DNA of 64,000 nucleotides, from positions 4,406,001-4,470,000 of the forward strand of contig NC_134422.1 of assembly GCF_030867145.1 (NCBI RefSeq). Direction: 5' to 3'. Source of the DNA: Opisthocomus hoazin. Taxonomy: Eukaryota; Chordata; Aves; Opisthocomiformes; Opisthocomidae. A program made the translations under genes and the position numbers. Of this stretch, positions 23,913 to 35,000 are shown piece by piece. Positions within the stretch are counted from its first letter, which is position 1, and each line of letters starts with the position of its first letter. Under the pieces are notes generated by a model, which saw only the letters and a list, made by a program, of their open reading frames with translations, was not told the origin of the DNA and did not search any database.

Positions 23913-25998
23913 GGTCCTCACTGCAAGGAAAGGAAGCCATTTGTCGAGGTTTATAATAAAGATCTTCTGTTCATCATTCTACTTCCTAACTTCATCATCT
24001 CAGTTTCCTGGACCAATGCCGTGGGTTGTTGTTCTGTAGCTGATTTACAATAAACAGAAGAAAAACTCTGTAAACTTGCATTTTACTGCCAGTGACACAC
24101 ACTTCAAATTCCTTCTGTATTCTCAATGAAAAAAAGTTACTACAAAGATCTGGAGGAAATGCAGTATCTGGCTTAATCCCTAATTGAAGAAGAGTAGATT
24201 GTTACAGAGCCACAAATTATATTGTACATAATGAATTTCATCAGAATACAAATATAACAATATTGCTTTTTGCCTTTCAGCTAGGGAACATCATATTTTA
24301 AACTTGGGAATCATTTAGCTTTCAGATTTCTCAAAGTAGTTGCAAGGAGACTTGGAATTTCAAAGTAATTGCAAGGGTACGTGAAGCTCAAATCCAGCTT
24401 AATGACAAAAGGGGAGAGAAACTAAGGAAGCTCAATTAACGTAACCAGCGATAACTAGATTCCGTTTCTGGGTGAACAGTATCAGATTAGTACAATGAAA
24501 TAAAACATTCATTTAGGAAATATCAAGGTTTTGTGGGAAGGTGGAAAAAAGGCCAGGAGATCTCAAGTTCAGGTTGCCGTTACCCCTCTGAAACATCACA
24601 GCTCTAAGAGGGCCAAGATGCTGAGGATAACAAAATGACTGAACTTTCCTCATTGGGGTTAGTTTCAAATGACGTCAGATTTTGGAGATTGCATTTAAAG
24701 TTGCCCAGTGGGTAAAGCTAGCATATTTAGTTTCAGGAAGAGAATTAAAAAGGCCTAACAGAAATACAACTTATCCCTACCAATACTCTGTGTGCGTAGA
24801 TATATGCATGTAACAACACTGATTGTCCAGGGAACGTAATCTAGCAAGCAATATAGAAGGTAATTGTACCAGCATACAGGGTTAGATTTGTAGTTGTTAT
24901 TCCATATCCATGCACTAATCTCTGTAAATACAGGACTAACAAGTTTTCTTGAAACTTGTATTGTGTATCCAAATGAACAAGAACATCTTCTTTGGATAAC
25001 ACAATATAAATTACCTAATTAAGACACGTGATCCCTGTAAGAAACCCACATATATAAAACATGTGCAGCAAACACTGTTTCAGCCCAAATGTGTCATTGG
25101 ACTTTTTTTTATTTTCAATTTGGGAAAAAAAAGTGTACCACATGTAGACCAATAGTCTCCCAAATTTCCTTTTTCTTTTTCTTTCAATTACGAAGGCATT
25201 GTCATTACACAACTAAAACAGAGTGCCTCAAGCTGGGAGATTTGAGATTTATTTTCAGTTTTTAACCAAAGAAAGGATGTTCTCTTCATCTTCAGAAGTT
25301 GATACATATCTATGATGTTGTAAACTTATGTATAGCAGCTACATAGATAATTTATATCACTACTACAATTATTGCTGAATAAAATAATAGCATGATACAG
25401 AGTAAACATAGCACACACAAACGCAACAGCATGAAGTCCCAAACGGTGAATGTGGTCCTTGAGTACATAAAACTGGAGGTTAACACATAGCAGCAGAAAA
25501 TTGCTGTCTCCTCTGTGTACAGGGTTGGGGAAGTCATTATAAAAAAAGCAACATTTGGTTCTGGCATTCACACCATATAAAATATGGCAAAAACCCTGGA
25601 AGTGACTTAGGAAAAAAAAAAACACTAAAGTTTTTAAGAACTCACCTTAGAGATTTAAACTTCACCTGTTCCATTTATAAAAAAAAATTTTTTTGGTGGA
25701 AGCTAGGTTTATTCAAGTGTAAAGAAGAAGAATCAAAATCCAAAGGCTAGAAGTTAAGGCTAAAGAAATTTAAATGAGAAATATTTTAAATACTGAAAAA
25801 ATTAACATCAGAACAATTTTATTTTTTTTCCTGAAGATGAATATCTCTCAGGCTGAGGCTTTAGAAAGTATTTAAGCTGAAGTACAGATTAGAAATATCT
25901 TGGTGGTATTACTAAACAAAGCCCTATGGTCTACAGATCAAGACATCAGAGTAGTCCCTTCTGACCTTTAAATATAAAAGCAGCATTTTATTTAGGAC
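23913..25998. other. Gene-free AT-rich stretch
   Basis: No recognisable gene; frames reach 106 codons (23733-24053) and 99 codons (25326-25625, minus). A two-copy repeat of 29-base period lies at 24331-24377. A donor-like CTAAG|GTGAGT is present on the minus strand at about 25641-25647 with no convincing acceptor to its right. An A9T7 run at 25679-25694 is self-complementary and probably bent DNA. Confidence 0.5.
24331..24377. repeat. Two-copy repeat, 29-base period
   Basis: TCAAAGTAGTTGCAAGGA (24331-24348) and TCAAAGTAATTGCAAGGG (24360-24377) differ at two positions, both G/A changes. It looks like an old short tandem duplication. Confidence 0.8.
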
Positions 25999-26115
25999 TT
26001 TATTATTTGTATCCTGTTAGTCCTAAGAGTTCCCAGTCACAATTAAACCCCGCAATGTGGAAGATCCTGAGCAAACAGAGATTTCATGGGCTGCCCCCAA
26101 GAATTTACAGTCTTC
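25999..26115 (+). mobile_element. Ancient amniote interspersed repeat fragment
   Basis: The order of blocks follows a repeat I know from reptile and bird genomes: 'ttattatttgtattacagtag', then 'gccccattgtgctaggcgct', then 'gacagtccctgccccaaaga', then 'gcttacaatct'. Here I see TTTATTATTTGTATCCTGTT at 25999-26018, ACCCCGCAATGTGG near 26047-26060, and CTGCCCCCAAGAATTTACAG at 26091-26110 followed by TCTT. The copy is old, with many changes and small gaps. The family name is uncertain. Confidence 0.5.
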
Positions 26116-26403
26116 AAGCTCAATTTTGCAACCTGCGGTGAATGCAGTTACAAATAAGTGGGATCATTTTCCCAAATTCAATGATAGCACAGTACTGACA
26201 TTTGTTATAATAGTATTTCTTTCATTTTGCCATCATAGTATTTGGGAGTTCAACTGCATTCCTTGCTAAGTAGCCTATTCTGTTTTGCTCATACAAGACT
26301 CCAATTTACCATTCATAATTTCCTAGTTTATTAACTTTAAATTCCTGGTGCCAGCTATTTTATATGGCAAGCCAGAAGGCAGGAAGAGGCCTGTGACAGA
26401 CAC

Positions 26404-26417
26404 AACACGTACGTGTT
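26404..26417. repeat. Perfect 14-base palindrome with two CACGT cores
   Basis: AACACGTACGTGTT reads the same on both strands and contains two CpGs and two overlapping ACGTG-type words (bHLH-PAS/HIF-like cores). Palindromes with 7-bp arms are expected about four times in 64 kb; the CpG content is the less usual part. Confidence 0.85.
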
Positions 26418-27620
26418 CCTGGAAAATATACTGGAGACTCCTGTCTTTGATCTGAACCTCTCTCATACAAAAAGCTCATCACTTTGCCTAGACAAACCCC
26501 ATTTTCACATTTTAAGGCCTTAAAGTTTCCCAAGTTACCCGGAGAAAGATTTATTAATCTTCATTTTGGCATGCTTGAGCTAATGGGTTGTCCCCATTTG
26601 AAAGTCATCTGTTGAAGCAGCCACACTTCCAAGGTCTCTGCCATTTGTTTGAGGTCTAGTGCTGATGTACGTGCTTCTGCCTACCAGTGCCAAGAAATTA
26701 CACGTACCGTGCTTAAGCAGTACAGTTCATGTCCCCAGAGTTGTTATATTTCTGATCACCACAATAGTTACTAAAAGCTTGTGCTCCAGACTGGTGGGAT
26801 TCGGTTTCAATTTTTAGCACACTATTTTCACTGCATCCTACGCCCAGCCACAGCTTATCTATCATTTGATTCTGACAGATACATATTTTATATTTTGACA
26901 AGCAACCCACTTGACTGCTTTGCTGTGACATCATCTTATCTCTGAGTGTACCAACCTGTTAATAACTTCATTTTCTGGTTGAATTTTTCCAAATTAAATT
27001 AAGCAGGCGAAACATGTTAAGCTCACCAAGTCCTCTTAACACTTCTGCTGAAGGGCATCTTCTGATAGCTTGATTTTGAAAAGGGCAGCATACAACCTGT
27101 TCAGAGAGGGATTTGGTCCAAAATATCAGGTTCCTGGAAGGTTGAACATTTCTTCCTCAGTGAAGAGATACAAAAAGGACAAAATACAAACCAAACAACA
27201 AAAATTCAATATTTATCATCTGTTAACTAATATTCTAAAGATTATATCACTATTTAATGGCACTTGAAGGAAACCCTTATGAGATAAAAAGGAGCAATAC
27301 AATCTAACAAACTAATTTTCAATTTTTTTTCTGTAGATAGAGAGATGGAAGCTAAATATAGTCCAATGTTAGCATGAAATAATTTTCTCTCTATCTTGCG
27401 ACAATAAAAAGTCAGGGGAAGCTTTTCTTTCATGTTAATTAAAACAATTTTAGGCAAAAAATCTTCTTCCTAGATATACTATATAATATTCTTAATTAAA
27501 TATGAGCACTTTCGTACTTATCTTATTCCATAATTAGCTCTTCTGTGGAAGCAATACTACACTGGACATGAAATCACAGGACAGTGACAAAATTTAATTG
27601 GATAACATGGACACAAAATC

Positions 27621-27715
27621 AGAAAATCAGGCTCTTTTCCCAGTTGTGTAGCTCAGAACATTTTTTCCCACTCTGTGCCTCAGTCTGCTGCCATTTAAAT
27701 CGAAAATGTTGCACC
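27621..27715 (+). mobile_element. MIR-like SINE fragment
   Basis: Blocks in the right order for the MIR core and its 3' side: CCCAGTTGTGTAGCTC (27639-27654), CCACTCTGTGCCTCAGTCTG (27668-27687), then CTGCCATTTAAATCGAAAATG. These answer to the consensus 'agctgtgtgacctt', 'tctctgtgcctcagtttcct' and 'catctgtaaaatggggat'. The copy is well worn, as MIRs are in birds. Orientation follows the consensus. It is a non-autonomous, long-dead retroposon. Confidence 0.6.
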
Positions 27716-27831
27716 AAGGAGAAGTAAAATCAATATGAAAAACATAGCACAACTACTTTTTTCCAGTTGCATTACAAGCCTAAACACAGAACTCTCAGTT
27801 CCTGGACATTTCCCGTGCGTTCAGGTTATTT

Positions 27832-27844
27832 AAAAAAAAAAAAA
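27832..27844. repeat. Poly-A tract (13 A)
   Basis: Run of 13 A about 115 bases after the MIR-like fragment. MIRs do not end in long A tails, so the two are probably unrelated. Confidence 0.85.
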
Positions 27845-28969
27845 GTTGGCATACACAGAGCCATGAGCATCAATCCTGGCACGCTGGGCTACCAGGGGAG
27901 TTAAGGAGAGGTCCAAAGCAGCAGAACCATGCTGTGCCCAGAGATGAATCAGCATCTCTGGCATCACCCTATCCCAGGGACTTCCCCAGTGATGGACCTC
28001 TGTGCTCCAGACACATCCTGCCTTGGAGAAAGCAGTCTTGGCATGCACCCATACAAAGCCACCAGAACCACAAGAAGGAAAAAGCCCAGCAGCACTGCTC
28101 GAAGCTACAGAGCAGCCAAAAGGCTCCAACCTCATCATTTTTTCTTTACACCTATGATCTCCTCTGCACTGAGAGGATGGATGGGGAGTCAAGAGAAAGG
28201 CTGATATTATTCCCCTGGAGTTACACCTTTGCAAGCCTGTTCAGAGACATGTACTGCATAAAATACCATTGCATAAATTGCCACTTCTGTGGGACTTCAT
28301 TAGCATTTGTAGATTGCATTGCTCGATATATATATGAAAATATCCACTTAGGGCCAAATCTTCATTCTGTTCTATTCGAGGAGAGGATAACTTTCAGCTC
28401 TAGCAGGGTGTCAGACTCCTACAGGGAGTTTTGCAAACACAGTGTATCTCACTGGGCTTGATACCAGCAAGCTTCAAAGATGCCTAGTGGGAGAAATGCC
28501 ACCCAGCACCAGAGAAAGCTGTGAGAGTGTGCCAGGGGCTGCCAGAGCTACCCGTGCTCCTGCCTTTCCCTGTCCCAGCTTCTCCCCACTATGAACTTCT
28601 CAGCCAACCTGATATACACTGGAAAACACATTAAGACCAGTAACTAGAGCTTGACTTATGATGAACACTTTCGTTTTCGTCACCAATGCTAAAAAAATTT
28701 CTAACGATGCTAACAGTGGCTGGATCCCACCCATCACGTTCCTGTAACAACCCTATTTTAAATCATACCGGGTTTTTGCCTAGGAAAGAAGTCCAGAGCC
28801 AAGGGAGAAGTAACCTGGGATTAGAGACCAGCTAGAGAAAAGATTGAGCCTTTGAAACGGAGGTCTGTACAGCTTGGGAGCTATATCCAGTAGCTGAAAT
28901 ACATGCCATTGTATCAGGGAGTGGAAACAAAAATAAACAGAAAAAAACCCACCACTAACTGTAACTTCA

Positions 28970-29130
28970 ACTAGTTTAAAATAGATTTAATTAGAACTAA
29001 TACAAATGCATCTTTCCTACATGGCTGATCTAATCAACACTGGCAGTTTTAATTACAGGCCTATTTAAGGTGAACATATTGCATTACTGTGGAAAAGATG
29101 CACAATTTTACATTGTAGGTGTACCTCCTA
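28970..29130. promoter_or_regulatory. Candidate regulatory element with TAAT-core sites
   Basis: TTTAATTAG (28986-28994), ACAAATGCAT (POU-like), CTAATCA and TTTTAATTAC (from about 29047) fall within 80 bases, followed by ACAAT/ATTGT arms at about 29102-29117. No frame of 60 codons or more lies here. The look is that of homeodomain/POU enhancer DNA, but AT-rich DNA produces such words easily. Confidence 0.2.
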
Positions 29131-30289
29131 CTTCTCTATCTGTCACATAGGCAGTGCCTTTAATAGCTGTTAATGTTATGTCTCATTTTCCAAGTTCAGT
29201 TTTTGAAGTTTCTAAGCACAATCTGATGGAATCCAACCCAAATCTAATAGTTGCAATCTATTTTATTTTTTCCTCACTATTTAGTTTTCACCACAAAGAG
29301 AATGACAGGTCTAATATGAGGCTCCTGAAATGTAGTTACATCTAAGCTTCAGCGCTCCAGAGCACATAAAATAAATATATGATCAATGAAATGAAACATG
29401 ACAAAATGTTTCATATTGATGTTATTTTTCTTTTCAAAACGTCTTTTATGGTTAATGCCCTCAGTCACTTTTTCCATACATTTTCTTTTTTGTAATATAT
29501 AGCTTTCCTAGTTCTGATTTCAAGTTCAGGGTGCCTGGGGAGAATTGGAAGATTTCTTCAAACCAAGGCTGTTCCTTCAGCCTTTCACATGAGAAAATTG
29601 TTAGGCGCATTAAAGTATTCCTGACTATGTTGCATTCCTTTGTTCAGAGTGAGTTTTGGGAACACATCCTTTTCTCATTATATTTCCATAAAATATATTT
29701 GATCTATTCTATTCTTAGAATACCTCTGATGTGGTCTGTGAATGGAGCACAGTATAAAAATATTTCTTTTTTTTTTTTTATACGAGACAAAATGTTTCCA
29801 TTTCTTAGACACGTAAAAAGTCACTATATAGCACTCCACGAAAGTAAAACTTTACAGAAAGTTTTGGTATAACTCGGTGCAGATCACAAAAAGAATCCAG
29901 CCTCACAGAGTCCAGTTGTAACTCAGAGCCTCATCCAACGCACACAGATAGTGGCAGAAGGAAAAATAGAAGAGCAGAAAAAAGGAAAGAGAAATAGAGA
30001 AGGAATGAGACCTGGACAATACTACTGGGAAGAAAGTTTATATTTAGAAGCACAGAAAGATATTAACCATGTGCCTCCTAGAAAAAAAAAAATAAATCTA
30101 CTGTAATAGTAGTTGACAATAAAATCACCTTTGGAAAAAGTCTTAATACTTTCAGAGCACAACCCAGGATATTTCCAAATGCAGACAGATGTTTGAAATG
30201 TTTACCCGGACAGATCATCACAGCAATTTAGGCATTCCCCCTCCCCCTTCACTTTCCTATCTTCTGATTGTTGTCTTCTTTAGGACCTT
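29131..30289. other. Gene-free stretch
   Basis: Frames reach 113 codons (29531-29872), running through a 13-base T run (29767-29779) that encodes a phenylalanine string. From about 29955 to 30010 the plus strand is almost all purine. Nothing recognisable. Confidence 0.5.
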
Positions 30290-30760
30290 GAGAAACACCA
30301 AGCAGCAGCCGCTCTGCTCCGAGCAGCTCTTTTCTGCAGCTCGGGCTTGGCTGTTTATTGCTACACCCCTACAATTATGGTTTTGATCAATCTCTTCAGA
30401 ACCCTTTTTCTCTGAAGTTTTCCGTTTGCCCAAAGAGCGCTGCTCCAACCTGACACGTTGGAAACACGAGGACCGAGAACATAAGGTCAGCACTGGTCTG
30501 GATTCACCCCAATCTCGCGGGGAGAGAAATGCCCCCACGCACATGGCCAGGGCAGAAATTGCCCCTTTCAGCAGCCGAGCGTGCCCCCGATTTTCACTCC
30601 AGCAATGTCATCTGATGTGAACCGGGAGCTTGCAGCAGCTCAGCTGCATTGGTTACTGACCACAAATGACTTTATCCCCAAGTATAAACAAGGCCTAGCA
30701 TTCAAACTCATCTGCCGATTCCCTCGCAGCTTCCTACTCACAGTTCACGGAAGATGACTT
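30290..30760. promoter_or_regulatory. Candidate conserved noncoding regulatory element
   Basis: A GC-moderate island in AT-rich DNA that keeps many CpGs. It carries forkhead-type words on both sides, TGTTTATT at 30352-30359 and ATAAACAA at 30684-30691, a RUNX-type ACCACA at 30659-30664, and several CAGCTG/GCAGC E-box-like words near 30630-30645. Short frames of 64-95 codons on both strands are not recognisable. Composition and motif density suggest an enhancer or a promoter-like element. I see no TATA box, initiator or gene start. Confidence 0.25.
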
Positions 30761-33700
30761 CTCCTTGTTCCCACGACTGGAGAGCTGGGATCAAAGGCTT
30801 GCAGAGAAAAAACAGAAAGCTTTCTTTTTTTTAAAAAAAATCTCAGGTTACAAATGTCTTTGCTTGAACTGTGTTGAGGTGTTTAAAAAAAAAACAAAAC
30901 AACTAAATCACTGTAGACAATTTTTAAATCTTTAAGCAGGGATAGGCTTGTGGAGGTACCGGCAGCAGCAGCTGCATGGGAGACAGTTTGTTCCTCTTGT
31001 TATTCTCATAAATACATATATTTACTGTTGATTGTTTAACAGGCATTTCCTCCAGATGCTATAGGAACAGCCACGGGAAGGCTTCAAATGACTAAGCCAG
31101 AAAGCAGGTGAAGCAAGGTGCCTCTGTTTAATGTTTCATTTTCTTTTAATTCTCATCAGAACCGAAAAACATTAGAGAAAAGTTACATAAACAGAAATGT
31201 AAAGTCTGTGGAAAAACAATGTTTTTTTGGTTAATCAGTTTATCGCTTTAGAGAAATGAAATATAGCGTACGGTCTCACAATCAGACTGGCGGTGTCTGT
31301 CTGAGAGCCTTTGATGTACTGACAGCACAACAGAACTGCCTGAGCCTGCACCAACAGCAGAGACTGGAAAGGTGGGAATTATTCACGTAAGTGTGTTGGC
31401 AGGGTGGTGTCATCTACCCTATAATGCACCTGGTTGCTATCACTTTTACTTTAAAGAGCACTAAAATTCAGCTCATAAAATCTAAAAAGAAAAATCATAT
31501 AAAATGACATATAAGCAGGTGTCACATATGAATAAAAAAGCTTTAGCATGTTCTTTTACACATGAAGTGTACGTTCTCTTTTATCAGGCTTTTCCCAAAC
31601 AAAAGAATGAAAAACATGGACTACCTAAAAAGAATAAAATAAGAAAAACAAACCCAAAGTCACCCATATTAATAAGTACTGCATGCATAACCGGATCATT
31701 CTAGCAAAGGAAATTTTTCTCTCCCCCTTTTGAATTTTTCTTGGGGAACATACAACAATACATTTTCATCACACTGTCCAGTTCTGCACACATAAAGTGA
31801 CATATACGAAGTCAAACCATTTTCCCCAAGGAACTCTCCATTTCCAGCAGCTGTATTAATTGCTATGCATCACTCCTCTCCCTTCGATGTCCTTGGTCCT
31901 GCTGCTACTACCTCGAGAAGCCTTCAACCCAGTGACCTCAACTCTGCCCATTTCAGGAGGTCCCAGCCATGCAAGTAGACCCGTGTCCCAAGGCAGGTGG
32001 TCTGTGTCATCCTTGTAAGGGACACTATTTCTTGTCACTATGTTAGAAAGTGGCTCTGCAAACACTGGAGATGCTGATGAGAGCCAAGACTACCCCAGCA
32101 CAAACCTTCTGGTCAAGTCACTCCTGGAAAAGTGCAGCAGTGCACCCTGGGTCACATATTAATTAAGTTCATCCTAAGTTACCCGGACAGATAAAGCCAT
32201 TCACTTGAACTCACTTTACCACTGCATGGTTGAAATTCAGACACTTTTCTCCACTGAAGAGGTTCATGAACTCCAGCCCTCACTACAAGCAGCAGAGGAG
32301 CCAGTGTATGTAGACACCGTCTCCTTGCTGTAGCTAGGCTTCGTAGCTGTGACCACTCTCACCTTAGTTGCTATCAGCCCTCCCCAACATTCGCAGTTGC
32401 CCAGGTGCCCCCATGCAAAGGCTGCCCACACACCAGCAGCCTGGCCACGCTAGTCGAGTACGCGATGGTGCAAAGCCAGCTCCTTACAGACATGGCAGAG
32501 GAGAACGTCCCAGTGTACCCTTGAGGATGAGATTTTCTCCACTTCACAGGAAAATGCTCAACAATTTGTCCAGAATAAATGAACAAACAAAAATAAGTCT
32601 GAAACGGCTGGGATCAGGAAAGCTTTGCCGTCGCAGTTTCCTCCATCACATGCTGTGCATCTACTTAAGTGCAAGGTAAAGGCCAGCGACAGAGCGAGCA
32701 CTTTGTTTATTGACATTTCTTCATATCAGCTCAGCTATCTACAGGATCAATTCCTTAATTTGCAACATCTTTTAAGCATGTCAGAGATCAGAAATGAGCC
32801 ATATCTTGCTTCTTAATAAGTTTCTATATAAATCACTGCCTTATTAAAAACAAAATGAGGTATCCTCCACTAATGATCAAATTCTACAGTTTAGCAATGT
32901 TAATGACCCTTTACAGTGGAACACTGAAATATTTTTATAATAAAGGTTATGACTTGCATTGTATTTATTGTAAGCAAGGGTTTTATATTTAAAAAAAAAT
33001 CAATATTTTAATATGTAACACCTAAATATATGACCTTCCTATGGCAACATTTCAAAGAATGTGTGTGTTCCATTTCTTTTTTTTTAAAAAAGAAAAGCTC
33101 ACTCTTCAGAAAGTAGTAAATATTCTAGAAAGCATGTTAATCATGAAATCTTGTAAACCGAAATCTGTTCAGGGCAAGGGGAATCTATACGATTTTCAGC
33201 AAGCTGCCTTTGTTTCAGATGCACTGGTTCACGTGTCAGCACGCCAGTGTATCATGCCTGGTTACATGTGTCTTGTTGTGTTAAAAGTATGTTCCTGACA
33301 TACCCAGGCCCAAAGCCCTATCTCCATTATGTGTCAGGCTCCCCTTTTGAAGACCCTTAACTTTTATTTTTTGTGTTGCACAAATTTGTCAACTATAGAG
33401 CAAGACTGATGCCCTCTTCCGTCACTGGTCCCAGTAGAGACCGCCCAGCAAGACTCTTGCACCCACCAGGACTCCAAACACGCTTAAATCATATGTGGCA
33501 ACAGTCCAAGCAAAGAGAGAAAGGCTGTACAACAAACAGCTGTATCAGCCGAATACGACAGCGTGGCTTGATTCGTATTGCTTTCCCAGAGCCCGCCCTG
33601 AAAGCCCTGCTCCTCACTGGAGAAATGATGAATGCTTACATTTATCACCTGTGCAAAATATGCTTCCATGTGAAATGCTCACATCAGCTTCCCGAAGAAA

Positions 33701-34719
33701 GGCTACGTGGGTGCAGGAAGGTGGCTGGCTTTCTTGGAGGGGTGCATTCAGGTGACTCTTTGTGCCACAGATGGGTCAGCTACAGGACATGGTTTGCAGT
33801 GGGCACAGGGGAGGCTGGCAGGCAGATGGTGGGCAAAACTTCATGGTTAACTAGAAATCCTGCATAAATTCAGCAGACATGGACTCTGATCCCAGTGAAA
33901 GCAGTCTAGGTAGGATTATTGTTCTACAACACAGTTCTCATCCAGCCATCAGAAACTCAGACACGTGCCAGTCTCTAGTATCCACCTTTGCTTCTGTTAA
34001 ACTTGAGTAAATTCGTCAAAATATTTTGCTTCTCTCTTCCTCTGAAATACTCTGAATTATAATTGTCCCAGTACACAGGACTGACTCTGGGATAGCTAGA
34101 AATCATCAGTAAATGGAAGTTTCGTTTCAAGCACATTTTGAACTTCTTTTCCTTCTTACGTACCAATGCTGAAACATCAAAACTCTCATCATAGGGCTCA
34201 AGACTGAAGTCTGTATTTCGGTAAAATGATAACTTTTTCTCTTTATTATGGATGTAAAATAGATCAGAACTGTTGTATCAAATTTTTATGGGGCTACAAT
34301 GGCAACTTGACAAGTGTCAAACATCTTGTGTGTTAGGGTTAGATTTTGTTAATTCCCTTTTAAGCCAGGGCACAAGATAAAGGCCCATGGTGGCAACAGG
34401 AATAACTCTCATAAACACCCAACCAGTACTTAATCATATGCGTGTCCTCTCTATATACCTGACAGCCATAAATTGGAAATATCCTTGAGTAAGTCTAGAG
34501 AGCAGTCACCTGAAAAAGTCTACAGCTCTGTTATTTTCTATAGTATTCATCGACACTATTCATCTCTTCCAGTGAAAAGCAAACATACTATCACTTAATA
34601 TCATATCGAATAAAGCTGCACAGCCATAAGCAGAAGCAGCAATGTATTAACTTTTTGCATTCCTGCACGAGGACTATCTCTCCTCCGGGAACAGGATGGC
34701 AGACCTGAGGTATTTACAT
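30761..34719. other. Gene-free stretch
   Basis: T8A8 at 30825-30840 and T9A6 at 33077-33091 are self-complementary runs. At 32690-32960 TTTGTTTATTGAC (FOX type) and other AT-rich words give a regulatory look, weakly. A GC-richer part, 33380-33860, carries a 164-codon plus frame (33373-33867, opening at GTG) with no recognisable domain. An inverted pair TTGACA/TGTCAA with a 2-base spacer lies at 34307-34320. No gene can be supported. Confidence 0.5.
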
Positions 34720-35000
34720 TAAAAATTACTTATACAAGCACAAAAGCAACGTAAACGCGTTCATTAAGAGAAGTCCTTTGTACAGCTGCCTTTGCAAGTA
34801 ATCTTCCATATTTGGGCCTTGAGGTAACATACTTCAGAACTGACAGAAACCGATTTTATACAAACAAGAAGTAACAAAAGAATGACGAATCAAGATATCA
34901 ATCATAATTATGTCAGAAATAAGTGTTTCTCCAGCAACAGTAGTTGATGTGCACTTTTCTCAAATTCATAAAAAGTAACAGGTATTACCTGTTGGTGCAA
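34720..35000. promoter_or_regulatory. Candidate regulatory element with CArG box and ZEB-type palindrome
   Basis: A perfect CArG box, CCATATTTGG, lies at 34806-34815 (the SRF consensus CC-W6-GG). A perfect 17-base palindrome at 34977-34993 holds two inverted CAGGTA words, the core bound by ZEB/SNAI zinc-finger repressors. Between them are TGACAG and several TAAT-type words. No frame of 60 codons or more lies between 34166 and 35499. Each motif alone is expected by chance: about four CArG boxes and about one such palindrome per 64 kb. Confidence 0.28.
34977..34993. repeat. Perfect 17-base palindrome with paired CAGGTA
   Basis: AACAGGTA and TACCTGTT flank one T. ZEB1/ZEB2 bind paired CACCT(G)/CAGGT(A) sites (established knowledge), so the arrangement is suggestive. 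It is one of three perfect 16-17 base palindromes in the window, where about one of each type is expected by chance. Confidence 0.85.

Larger units (their letters stand above)
26116..28969. other. Gene-free stretch containing a MIR-like SINE
   Basis: It holds the palindrome at 26404-26417, the MIR-like element at 27621-27715 and a 13-base A run at 27832-27844. The longest frame of the window is here: 175 codons, 27934-28461, opening at GTG. Its translation shows no domain I recognise. Within it, bits such as GGAGTTACACC near 28219 and GGGCCAAATCTT near 28352 resemble words of old bird/turtle repeats, which also argues against coding. A frame this long has an expectation of a few tenths per window of this size and composition. 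Confidence 0.5.

Noticed and set aside
25326..25647. Minus-strand frame next to a near-ideal donor (AAG|GTGAGT)
   Set aside because: The donor would serve an exon to its right on the minus strand, where there is no convincing acceptor or frame.
33373..33867. 164-codon plus-strand frame
   Set aside because: Opens at GTG, lies in a GC-richer patch with a second overlapping frame, no recognisable domain, no convincing splice or promoter context.
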